The notes under the pieces are model-generated. The model was not told the DNA's origin and made no database searches. It worked only from the letters and a program-made list of their open reading frames with translations. 64,000 nucleotides of DNA from Pedobacter yulinensis (GTDB taxonomy: Bacteria; Bacteroidota; Bacteroidia; Sphingobacteriales; Sphingobacteriaceae): contig NZ_KZ686269.1 of assembly GCF_003029735.1 (NCBI RefSeq), positions 372,001 through 436,000 on the forward strand, read 5' to 3'. The translations under genes and the position numbers were made by a program. Below are positions 1-7,109 of the stretch, in pieces (position 1 is the stretch's first letter; each line of letters starts with the position of its first letter).

Positions 1-180
1 GTCTGCAGGGACATGGATGTGTTCGGTATCGCAATAGATGGCAACGAAAATACACGCCGCGACGCGGGCATCCGCAACCTGAGTGCGGCAGGTGCCAGGA
101 CGCCGGTCCTGGTCATACCTACCAACGAAGAGCTGGCCATTGCACGGAAATGCCGCAAGCTCGCCGAAGAAAGTGCGTGA
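1..180 (+). CDS. C-terminal end of an unidentified protein (partial)
   Basis: An open frame enters from the left edge and stops with TGA at 178-180, giving 59 residues with no start in the window. The visible part contains VFGIAIDGNENTRRDAGIRN and TPVLVIPTNEELAIA, an alternation of hydrophobic and charged stretches that looks like a folded cytoplasmic alpha/beta domain. I do not recognise the family. It converges on the TetR gene, whose stop lies 6 bp downstream. Confidence 0.5.
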   Translation, partial: VCRDMDVFGIAIDGNENTRRDAGIRNLSAAGARTPVLVIPTNEELAIARKCRKLAEESA

Positions 181-186
181 AAAAAT

Positions 187-777
187 TTAGCCTTTCAGCA
201 GCATGCTTAAAATAAGCGCCTTGCGATCTGCCAGCAAGCGGTCGAAATCTGGAACCGAAAGCCCGAAGAACTGCCGGTACAGCGGAGCCATCATGACGGG
301 GTAGGAAAGCAGGGAGAAAAGATTAATCAGGAACTGAACCGGCTCCATTTTTTCGATTGCACCGCTGTCCATCTGCCGGGCAACATCTGCCAGAAACACT
401 GCGACCGGGCCCTGATCGATACCTGCCACCAGCTGCTGGCCGGCCTGGTTCATTTCTGCCACAAGGAAAGTTTCCTCGTAAGGAAATGCGGCCATTTCTG
501 TTGCATACACCTCGATCAGGGTTTCCAATTTGTTCCTGAACGGTTTTTCAGCTTCCATGATGCTGCCAAGTCTCTGGCTTAGCGCCGCCATCGATTCATT
601 AAATACTTCTGCAATCAGCAAGTCTCGCGTCTTGAAATAATAATGAACGGCCGCCCGGTTCATGCCGGCCGCATCTGCAATATCCTGTGTGGTTACATAC
701 AGCCTGCCTTCTGCAAAAAGCAGGCGGCGCGCTGTGTCTTTGATCAGTTCCTTTGTTCCGGTGTTTTTTGCGGGCAT
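187..777 (-). CDS. TetR/AcrR-family transcriptional repressor
   Basis: The 196-residue protein has the TetR layout: an N-terminal helix-turn-helix within about residues 10-58 (IADAAGMNRAAVHYYF is the typical recognition segment) and a variable all-helical C-terminal domain that would bind a ligand and dimerise. TetR proteins repress promoters by binding palindromes and let go when the ligand binds. The gene starts 4 bp after the stop of the ABC-F gene on the same strand, so they are probably co-transcribed. The likely target is the 38-bp palindrome upstream of the ABC-F gene at 2416-2453. The ligand cannot be read from the sequence; given the partner it may be a ribosome-targeting antibiotic or another toxic small molecule. 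Confidence 0.88.
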   Translation of the reverse strand: MPAKNTGTKELIKDTARRLLFAEGRLYVTTQDIADAAGMNRAAVHYYFKTRDLLIAEVFNESMAALSQRLGSIMEAEKPFRNKLETLIEVYATEMAAFPYEETFLVAEMNQAGQQLVAGIDQGPVAVFLADVARQMDSGAIEKMEPVQFLINLFSLLSYPVMMAPLYRQFFGLSVPDFDRLLADRKALILSMLLKG

Positions 778-781
778 CTAT

Positions 782-2367
782 TTATAAATGAATGGTGTGT
801 TCAATCCCCACCTGGCTTGCGAAGTGTTCATCATGCGAAATGAGCAGCAGGGCACCCGAAAAAGTGCTGACCGATGCCGTGAGTACGGCAAGGCTGCGAA
901 GATCCAGGTTATTGGTGGGCTCGTCCAGGAGCAACATGTCGGGCGTTTGGGTATGTATACTCAGGCACAGCAGGGAAAGTTTCATCTTTTCGCCGCCGCT
1001 CAGTGCCTCACACTTCCGGTCCCAGCTTTCCTGAGGAAACTGCGCATAGATCAACAGGGACCTCAGTTCGTGCTCCTGAAGGTTCCTGCCATTGTGGGCC
1101 GAAAGTTGGTCAAACACGGTACGCTCAGGCCTGATGAGGCTGTAATTCTGGTCCAGGTACATGTAACTGAAATCAGCCCGCACGAGTTGACCGCCCTGGG
1201 GCTGGAGCAGGCCGGTCAGCAGGTTGAGCAGGGTGGTTTTGCCCGAACCGTTACCGCCCGATATGCGCATGCGCATGCCCGAACGCAGCTGGAGGCTGAG
1301 TGGTGGCCAGAGCGCGCGTTTGCCATGGCTAAAACAAGGTCTTTCGCGTCGACGAGCACTTTGCCGGGGTGCAGGGTTGATGCACCCAGGTCGATCCTCA
1401 ACACCTGCAATTGGCTCAGCTGTGCACGCACGCGCTGCAGCCCGGCAGCAACAGCTGTCGATTTTTCCCTGGCCAGTTCTGCTGACCGTGCCGTTGTTTG
1501 TTCAGCCTTGCTTTTGAGTCCGCCGGCAATAATACGCGGCAGGGAGCCGCTTTTGCCTTCGGCACGGCCTCTTGCTTCTTTTTTCTGACGCTGTGCGGCC
1601 AAGTGCCTGGACCGCTCCTGCGTTTGCCTGAGTGTTTTTTCATGTGCAGCTTCCTGCGCCTGCAGGGCAGCGGTCTGAATCATTTTCTGTTGCGCATAGA
1701 AGTCATAGTTGCCGCCATACATTTCAATCGCTGAACGGTCCAGCTCGAATGTTTTGTCTGCGTAATTCAGCAGCCTGCGGTCATGGCTCACCATGACAAC
1801 GGTAGCCCGGGTTGTCTGAAGAAAGTGGCAGAGCTGCTCACGGCTGTGCAGATCAAGGTGGTTTGTCGGTTCATCAAGTAAAATAAGCGCGGGATCAAAA
1901 AGCGCCATGCCAGCCAGGAAAACTTTGGTCTTTTCGCCGCCGCTCAATGCGGCCATGAGGGTGCCTGCACTCAGGTGCCCCAAGCCCCAGGTTTGAAGCG
2001 CCAGGTGTAGTTTTTCCTCAATTTCCCAGTCATTTTGCAGCACATCAAAGTGCTCCTGGCCAGCGTCGCCAGACAGGATGGCACCCAGCGCCTGTAATTT
2101 GGGTTCAATGGCCAGCACAGCCGCAACGGTTTGGTGGTAGTAACTGCCCAGCTGCTGAGGCACCAGCCAAAGCCTGTCGGGGGTAATCACCTCGCCCGCT
2201 GCCGGCCTGAATATCCCGGCCGCAAGCGCCAGCAACGTCGATTTTCCAGCACCGTTGCTGCCAACAATAGCCACGTGTTCGCCATTGCCGATCGCGAAGC
2301 TCAGGTTTTCAAAAACAGGTTCCTTATCAGGGTGCAGGTAAGAAAGGGATTTTACAACTAAACTCAT
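782..2367 (-). pseudogene. ABC-F family ATPase, interrupted by a one-base frameshift
   Basis: Two overlapping frames together make one ABC-F protein of about 528 residues. The N-terminal frame (1216-2367) carries Walker A GSNGAGKST, signature LSGGEKTK, Walker B ILLDEPTNHLD and the charged linker. The C-terminal frame (782-1276) carries GGNGSGKTT, LSGGEKMKL and LLLDEPTNNLD. In the N-terminal frame the sequence turns to nonsense after residues AMANAR. In the other frame it runs LWPPLSLQLRSGMRMRI, the normal lead into the second ATPase domain. One missing base near 1310-1318 (a GC-rich CGCGCG tract) explains this. ABC-F proteins have no membrane domain; they bind ribosomes and protect them from antibiotics or rescue stalls. 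It is either a real inactivated gene or a sequencing error. It precedes tetR in the same transcription unit. Confidence 0.82.
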
Positions 2368-2415
2368 GATTGGCCGGGCTAACCTGTTTCAGACCAGGCA
2401 AAGCCCATGCAACAG

Positions 2416-2453
2416 GTTATTTTTATTCAACAAAAATGTTGAATAAAAATAAC
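2416..2453. promoter_or_regulatory. 38-bp perfect palindrome, probable TetR operator in the ABC-F promoter
   Basis: Two 17-base arms (2416-2432 and 2437-2453) are exact reverse complements around a central AAAA. The element sits 49 bp upstream of the ABC-F start. Read on the minus strand, its centre contains CATTTTTG, one base off the Bacteroidota -7 element TAnnTTTG, and a TTTG lies 20 bases further upstream, where the -33 element belongs. A repressor bound here would cover the promoter. TetR-family operators are palindromes of this kind, and a tetR gene is in the same operon, so autoregulation is the simplest reading. It has no GC-rich stem or one-sided T tract, so a terminator is less likely. 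Confidence 0.7.
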
Positions 2454-2519
2454 ATTTACAAATTCCGATAAAAAGTCAGTCGGTGGCAAGCGCCGATTGT
2501 GACTGTATGGCGATAGCCG

Positions 2520-2840
2520 CTAATGTTTCTGTTTGTCCCTGTTAAAGGCAACGAGGTGAATCAGTGTCTTCGAATCGGCGGTGGCACGGCGGGCGAGTGC
2601 AGGCACCTGGTTATCATTCAGGCCGAGCAACCCTTTGATTTTGTGGAGCAGCGTTTCTACCGCTTCGGGCAGCACCTGGAAGGACACAAAAGGGTGGTAG
2701 GCCTGTTCCAATTGCTGTTTTTCTTCAGGCTGGACAATGCTGAAATTCCAGCTTTCCCGTTTAAAACCAAATTCACTGGCCGTATTCGTTAATTCAAACG
2801 CATAAATGCGTGCTTGTTGTTCCAGGGTATCTTTAAGCAT
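2520..2840 (-). CDS. hypothetical protein, 106 aa
   Basis: I do not recognise this family. The protein is soluble by composition, without signal peptide or membrane segment, and looks alpha-helical with an amphipathic C-terminal part (AVETLLHKIKGLLGL). It is the last of three genes read leftward from about 3324; its start overlaps the end of the 41-residue gene by 8 bp, which supports the start and translational coupling. Confidence 0.6.
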   Translation of the reverse strand: MLKDTLEQQARIYAFELTNTASEFGFKRESWNFSIVQPEEKQQLEQAYHPFVSFQVLPEAVETLLHKIKGLLGLNDNQVPALARRATADSKTLIHLVAFNRDKQKH

Positions 2841-2958
2841 TGTCTTTTGTTTTTTTATTAAATGCGGTGGCCTTTACTTCGGGCGTCTTGCTTGACTGGT
2901 AGTCAGAGGGTGTCTTACTTCCGGTAGCCTTGGCTGTTTTTTTCTTGTCTCTGTTCAT
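2833..2958 (-). CDS. small basic hypothetical protein, 41 aa
   Basis: A short frame (MNRDKKKTAKATGSK...KKTKDNA) fills the space between two unknown genes on the same strand. It is rich in Lys, Thr and Ala and has no hydrophobic core, so it is probably disordered and could bind nucleic acid by charge. Its stop overlaps the next start by 8 bp and its own start lies 6 bp after the stop of the upstream gene. That tight packing is the main reason to believe it is translated. Confidence 0.45.
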   Translation of the reverse strand: MNRDKKKTAKATGSKTPSDYQSSKTPEVKATAFNKKTKDNA

Positions 2959-2964
2959 GGCAGG

Positions 2965-3324
2965 TTATTTAATGTTGAGTTCTTTTTCGAGTTTTCTGAT
3001 ATTCGCATCGAGCAGGGTGACATTGAGGTCGGTATGATGTGCCATACGATAAGCTTTAATTGCCTGAATACTTTTTTCTGCGCGATCGATCAGCGAGCCG
3101 ATGTGTTTGATCGCGCCCGATTTGGCTTTTTCCATGGCATTAACTCGACTGGCATAGCCATAAAACATGGCTTCGGCGGCGGGCAGGGAGTAGGCGCTAC
3201 GGGTTGGGGTATGCCGGGCCATCAGTGGCAAGGCAGCCTGTGGTTTAAAATCATTGGCAGAAACACGGGTAACCGTGGTGTCATTCAGGAAAACCTGGTA
3301 GTAGATACAAAAATCTGGTGTCAT
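2965..3324 (-). CDS. hypothetical protein, 119 aa
   Basis: First gene of a three-gene leftward set. The N-terminal half is polar with short beta-like stretches; the C-terminal half is strongly helical with heptad-like spacing (HIGSLIDRAEKSIQAIKAY, then NIRKLEKELN), suggesting a coiled coil or small helical bundle. No signal peptide, membrane segment or known motif is visible. Function unknown. Confidence 0.55.
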   Translation of the reverse strand: MTPDFCIYYQVFLNDTTVTRVSANDFKPQAALPLMARHTPTRSAYSLPAAEAMFYGYASRVNAMEKAKSGAIKHIGSLIDRAEKSIQAIKAYRMAHHTDLNVTLLDANIRKLEKELNIK

Positions 3325-3557
3325 ACGGATTGGTTAAGTAGGCTGAACAGCGGGTGAAGCAACCGGACCAGAAGTTTGGGAGAACCCAAAATGGTGAACA
3401 GGAATGTGCTGTGATTAATAATAAATTAAAGATACGGTAATTTTACTTCATATCCTAATAAATAATAGATAAAGTAATTTAACTTTAATTTTATGTGGCA
3501 AAATCTGGAAATGCTCACACAGGGGACATGCGTGCCGAGGCCGGCACCGCTCTGGCT
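3325..3557 (-). promoter_or_regulatory. AT-rich spacer with a likely leftward promoter
   Basis: This 233-bp gap separates the end of the cco operon from the next leftward genes. Positions about 3410-3495 are strikingly AT-rich compared with the neighbourhood. On the minus strand TATCTTTA resembles the Bacteroidota -7 box TAnnTTTG with one mismatch, but no convincing -33 partner was found. No clear terminator hairpin for the cco operon was seen here. Confidence 0.3.
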
Positions 3558-4241
3558 TTACCTGCAAATGGGTGCAGCCTGGACAGCTTTCGCATGGTGA
3601 GGCGAAAAGTATGGGATTCGCAGATCAGCCGCACGCAGCAACAGCAGCAGGCCAAACAACACGGTCAATACCGGCAGCAGACGGGCCGTCTGAATTTTTA
3701 GCCGTCCCTTCAGGTATTGCGCACCACCCATCAGCGCCAGCGTAAGGGGAAGCGTGCCGGCGCCGAAAAAGATCATAAATTGCCAGCCGAGTCCCGGCTG
3801 TCCCGTGTTAATGGCTGCCGCCAATGCCGCATAGACCATACCGCAGGGAATAAGTCCGTTCAGCATGCCGAGCAGCAGAGGCCATACGCTTGCCGATTGC
3901 AGGGGAGAAATCCGTCTGAACAGGGCCATGCCTATACCGGCCTGCGCCCGCTGTATCTGCCCGAATCGAAAGCCTGCCAGGCCGCAGAGCCCACCTACAA
4001 GCAGCATGAGCCCGGTAAAAAGTGCCACATTTTTCTGAGCGCTGAAAGCGGCGAAACCGCTTCCCAGCAGGCCGGCGGCCAGACCAAGCATGCCATAAAC
4101 GAAAATGCGGCCCAGTTGGTATTTCAGTACAAACCACCATTTTGCGCCCTGCGCAAAACCGGTCATGAGCGGCCCGCACATCACCACGCAATGCAGGCTT
4201 GAAAACAAGCCCATGATAAATGCGGTGACAAGAATGTCCAT
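3558..4241 (-). CDS. sulfite exporter TauE/SafE-type (UreH/DsbD-like) membrane protein of the cbb3 operon
   Basis: A 227-residue polytopic protein with about six hydrophobic segments. The first helix carries LHCVVMCGPL, the Cys-containing signature of the family annotated as SafE/UreH-like or cytochrome biogenesis transmembrane region. In Bacteroidota and Epsilonproteobacteria such a gene commonly ends the cco operon. A role in metal (copper) handling or maturation for the oxidase is inferred from that context and from the paired Cys, not proven. It begins directly after the ccoH stop, with no spacer, so it is co-translated with the oxidase assembly genes. Confidence 0.8.
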   Translation of the reverse strand: MDILVTAFIMGLFSSLHCVVMCGPLMTGFAQGAKWWFVLKYQLGRIFVYGMLGLAAGLLGSGFAAFSAQKNVALFTGLMLLVGGLCGLAGFRFGQIQRAQAGIGMALFRRISPLQSASVWPLLLGMLNGLIPCGMVYAALAAAINTGQPGLGWQFMIFFGAGTLPLTLALMGGAQYLKGRLKIQTARLLPVLTVLFGLLLLLRAADLRIPYFSPHHAKAVQAAPICR

Positions 4242-4667
4242 TTACAGGAAGAGTTTTTTTGAATAGTTATACATTTTGCCAGCCGATTGCCAGGTAAGTT
4301 CCAGCTGCCGGTGCCCGGCGCCTGTGGCGGCCCGGTCAATCACGATCAGGTGATTGCCGGTGGTTTTGCCGCTGAACCGTTTGTCCTGCCGTTTGTCTGC
4401 CGGGCAGAGCAGTGTAAGCTCATAATGGGCAGCACTCCTGAGGCGTACGAGGAGGAGGTTTTTTGACACTTTGACCTCCGGCTGCATATGGTCACGCACC
4501 ATGTTCTGCTGGGCTTCCAGTTTCTGCCCGAATTGCATGCCGGCCTGGTAGTAATCCTCATCTACCAGTGTGTCGCGGTCTTTCTTGTACAGCATATACA
4601 AGGACATGGTCAGAATAAAAGTAATAAAGAGGCCTCCGGCCGCAATCAGTTTATATCCCCAGTTCAT
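4242..4667 (-). CDS. ccoH: FixH/CcoH-family cbb3 oxidase assembly protein
   Basis: The 141-residue protein begins MNWGYKLIAAGGLFITFILT, one N-terminal membrane helix, followed by YKKDRDTLVDEDYYQAG, the hallmark of FixH (basic residues, then an acidic DEDYY segment), and a periplasmic beta domain. FixH/CcoH proteins help assemble cbb3-type oxidase and interact with CcoI and the oxidase subunits. The frame stays open upstream to 4784, but this start is chosen because the membrane helix follows immediately and the start lies 10 bp after the ccoG stop. Confidence 0.85.
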   Translation of the reverse strand: MNWGYKLIAAGGLFITFILTMSLYMLYKKDRDTLVDEDYYQAGMQFGQKLEAQQNMVRDHMQPEVKVSKNLLLVRLRSAAHYELTLLCPADKRQDKRFSGKTTGNHLIVIDRAATGAGHRQLELTWQSAGKMYNYSKKLFL

Positions 4668-4677
4668 GTTGTATTTT

Positions 4678-6021
4678 TTAAGGTGAAAAGAATGTGCTTG
4701 CAGCTTTACCCACGGTTTTGCTGCCCGATTGCAGCCGAAACCCGATCGCTGTTTTATAACCGGATGACGGAGCGTTTTTATCACGTACCAGGAAAAACGA
4801 GAAATTATCAGATTGCTGTTTTCCCAGCCTCGGTGCTTTTTTCTGAATGTACACGATGCGAAAACCGGGTGTGGTTACCTGCATGTCGAAGGGGATAACC
4901 GCATTCGTTTTGTTAATCAGGGTGGCCGAGTAAAGATTGGAAACCGAACTGTCTGCGCGCAGCTGATAGAGCGTTCCGCTGGCGCGCAATACTGTGACCT
5001 CGACCGGTTTGCGCTGATTAATCATGGCAGAGAAAATCAGGAGTCCCCCGAGCAGCACGGCTGCATACCCATACTGTTTGAATGGTTGTTTTACTTTCTT
5101 GCCGGTTTCCAGGAAATCAGCGCTGTAAAAGCCAATCAGGGAAGGTTTCCTGCCGGTCTTCAGCATGACCTGGTTACAAGCGTCGATACAGGCCGTGCAG
5201 TTAACGCATTCCAGCTGCGTGCCCTGGCGAATGTCGATACCGGTGGGGCAGACCTGCACGCATAAAGAACAATCCACGCAATCGCCCGCTGCCTGGCCCG
5301 AGGTTTTCTGGTGCCTGGCCCTGGGCTCGCCCCTGTTCCGGTTATACGCAACGACAAGGCTGTGTTTATCAAGCAGTACGTTCTGCAGCCGGCCATAAGG
5401 GCAGACTGCCGTGCACACCACTTCGCGCACGTAAGCAAACACGAAATAGAATACCAGGGTAAAGACCAGGATAGCGATGAGACCAGTCAGGTGTGCTGCA
5501 GGAGGCTCGACCAGGATGCGAAGCAGCACATCGCCGCCAATCAGGTAGGCAAGAAAAATATTGGCTATACCGAAAGAAACGAGCAGGAAAAGGCTGTGTT
5601 TACTTAACTTTTTGACAATCTTCTTGTTGGTCCATGGCTGGCTGTCCAGTTTTTTCTGGCTTGCGGCATCGCCTTCAATCCAATATTCGATGCGCCTGAA
5701 CAGCATTTCCATAAAAATGGTCTGCGGACATGCCCAGCCGCACCACATGCGCCCGAACCTGAGCGTAAAGAGGATGACAAATAAAATAAAAAGCAGCATA
5801 CCGAAGGCGGCCAGGTAAAAGTCTTGCGGCGTAAAGATGAGCCCGAAGAATACAAACTTACGGTCCAGCACATTCAGGAGCACAAGCTGTTCGCCGTTCA
5901 ACCTGACAAAGGGCAGCAGCGCCAGGCAGCAAAGCAGCAGCGCCGCAACAACGCTGCGCCAGCGATAGTGTTTTCCTGAGGGTTGTTTCGGATAAATGAA
6001 GTTCCTGCCAAATACCTGCAT
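4678..6021 (-). CDS. ccoG: cytochrome c oxidase accessory protein CcoG (FixG/RdxA), polyferredoxin
   Basis: A 447-residue membrane protein. Hydrophobic helices alternate with Cys motifs: CGWACPQTIFMEM near residue 95, CTAVCPYGR near 205, then two ferredoxin-type clusters CVDCSLCVQVCPTG and CVNCTACIDACNQ around 250-285, and a C-terminal periplasmic immunoglobulin-like domain (from about 330). CcoG reduces copper for CcoI-dependent delivery to the cbb3 catalytic subunit. Length and motif order match the family. It sits between ccoP and ccoH in the usual order. Confidence 0.95.
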   Translation of the reverse strand: MQVFGRNFIYPKQPSGKHYRWRSVVAALLLCCLALLPFVRLNGEQLVLLNVLDRKFVFFGLIFTPQDFYLAAFGMLLFILFVILFTLRFGRMWCGWACPQTIFMEMLFRRIEYWIEGDAASQKKLDSQPWTNKKIVKKLSKHSLFLLVSFGIANIFLAYLIGGDVLLRILVEPPAAHLTGLIAILVFTLVFYFVFAYVREVVCTAVCPYGRLQNVLLDKHSLVVAYNRNRGEPRARHQKTSGQAAGDCVDCSLCVQVCPTGIDIRQGTQLECVNCTACIDACNQVMLKTGRKPSLIGFYSADFLETGKKVKQPFKQYGYAAVLLGGLLIFSAMINQRKPVEVTVLRASGTLYQLRADSSVSNLYSATLINKTNAVIPFDMQVTTPGFRIVYIQKKAPRLGKQQSDNFSFFLVRDKNAPSSGYKTAIGFRLQSGSKTVGKAASTFFSP

Positions 6022-6038
6022 GGTCGAGTGGTTTATTG

Positions 6039-6941
6039 TTATTTTGCCGGCGCCCGGGCACCTGACTCCTCATGCTGCTCTCCCTGCGGATCTTTCGCCC
6101 CGGCAGGGTCGGTTCCCTTCAGGCTCAGGATAAAGTTGGAAACTTCTGCGATTTGCTTCGCACTCAGGGTTTTTTCCCAGCTCACCATGCCCTTTTCAGG
6201 CACGCCATATTTGATCGTTTTAAAAATATGGCCAATATCTCCGCCGTGCAGCCAGTACGCATCGGTCAGGTTTGGCCCGATCATCCCCTGTCCTTTATCA
6301 CCATGGCAGACTGCGCAGTTTTCGGCAAAAATAGTCCGGCCTGAAGCCAGGGTGGCGGGGGCTGCATCAGCCTTGACCGAATTTTCATCGATTGCATTGG
6401 CAGCTGTGGCCAGGTAACGCAATTTTGCCGCCTGGGCCTCGGCCATTTCTGCTTGATACTCATCGTCCTGCCTCAGCCCGGGACCCAGGTGGTTGTAAGC
6501 CATATAGATGGCGCCGATCACAATGGTTCCGTAGAAAAGAACGTTAAACCAGCGTGGTACGGGGTTGTCCAGCTCGTAGATCTCGTCGTAGGCGTGGTGG
6601 AGCATGACGTCTTTTTCTGCCGAAATAGGCTTAAGTTCAAGCAGTTTTGTCCAGATACCGGGCTTGCGCTCTTGCCCTGCCTTCCAGTCGAGGTAGGCAA
6701 GTGCTGGCTCATGTTCGGGCGCCAGGTAAGGGGTAGGTTCAGCCTGCTCGCGGGCGAGCGCCTCGAAGGCACGCGCCAGGACAATCGCCGCGCCCAGCAG
6801 CACGAGCGAGAAAACGACCAGCAGAAGAATGGTGGTTTCTGTATGGTTCAGTCCGAGCAGGCTCGGTTCGCCTGTAGCCGGCTGGATGGCAGCCTGTGCA
6901 CCGTCCAAAGATGCAGTTGCAATGGTCAGCAAGTTAAACAT
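6039..6941 (-). CDS. ccoP: cbb3-type cytochrome c oxidase subunit III CcoP (FixP), one-heme form
   Basis: The protein has an N-terminal hydrophobic region, a FixP_N-type segment (DEIYELDNPVPRWF followed by a membrane helix about residues 130-150) and one cytochrome c domain with CAVCH near residue 210 and a distal Met-containing stretch (EKGMVSWEK). It passes electrons from periplasmic donors to CcoNO. Proteobacterial CcoP has two heme motifs; here only one is present, as in many Bacteroidota. Two starts are possible: 6941 (MFNLL), overlapping the ccoQ stop by 8 bp in an ATGTTTAA arrangement, or 6959, 18 bp further out. The nearer one is preferred. The C-terminus is a charged tail. Confidence 0.92.
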   Translation of the reverse strand: MFNLLTIATASLDGAQAAIQPATGEPSLLGLNHTETTILLLVVFSLVLLGAAIVLARAFEALAREQAEPTPYLAPEHEPALAYLDWKAGQERKPGIWTKLLELKPISAEKDVMLHHAYDEIYELDNPVPRWFNVLFYGTIVIGAIYMAYNHLGPGLRQDDEYQAEMAEAQAAKLRYLATAANAIDENSVKADAAPATLASGRTIFAENCAVCHGDKGQGMIGPNLTDAYWLHGGDIGHIFKTIKYGVPEKGMVSWEKTLSAKQIAEVSNFILSLKGTDPAGAKDPQGEQHEESGARAPAK

Positions 6942-7107
6942 GGCCTTCCTGGTTATCATTCAAGGGTAACTGTTTCATTTGCTCGGTCCGGTCTTTTGAT
7001 ACTTTCATCAGGTAGATGCCGACGAGTACGAAAAAAACGACGAACACAAGGAGCGAGAAGATCATGTAGTTTTCACCTCCGTCTAAATTTTTGATCTGTT
7101 TGAACAT
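6934..7107 (-). CDS. ccoQ: cbb3 oxidase small subunit CcoQ/FixQ-like, 57 aa
   Basis: A short frame between ccoNO and ccoP encodes MFKQIKNLDGGENYMIFSLL and onward: a polar start, one membrane helix (about residues 14-34) and a basic then acidic tail. Size, single helix and position match CcoQ, which stabilises the oxidase complex. It begins 2 bp after the ccoNO stop and overlaps ccoP. Confidence 0.8.
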   Translation of the reverse strand: MFKQIKNLDGGENYMIFSLLVFVVFFVLVGIYLMKVSKDRTEQMKQLPLNDNQEGHV

Positions 7108-7109
7108 GG

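Noticed and set aside
788..1588. 266-codon plus-strand frame opposite the ABC-F gene
   Set aside because: Antisense shadow; no known motif, while the minus strand carries full ABC motifs.
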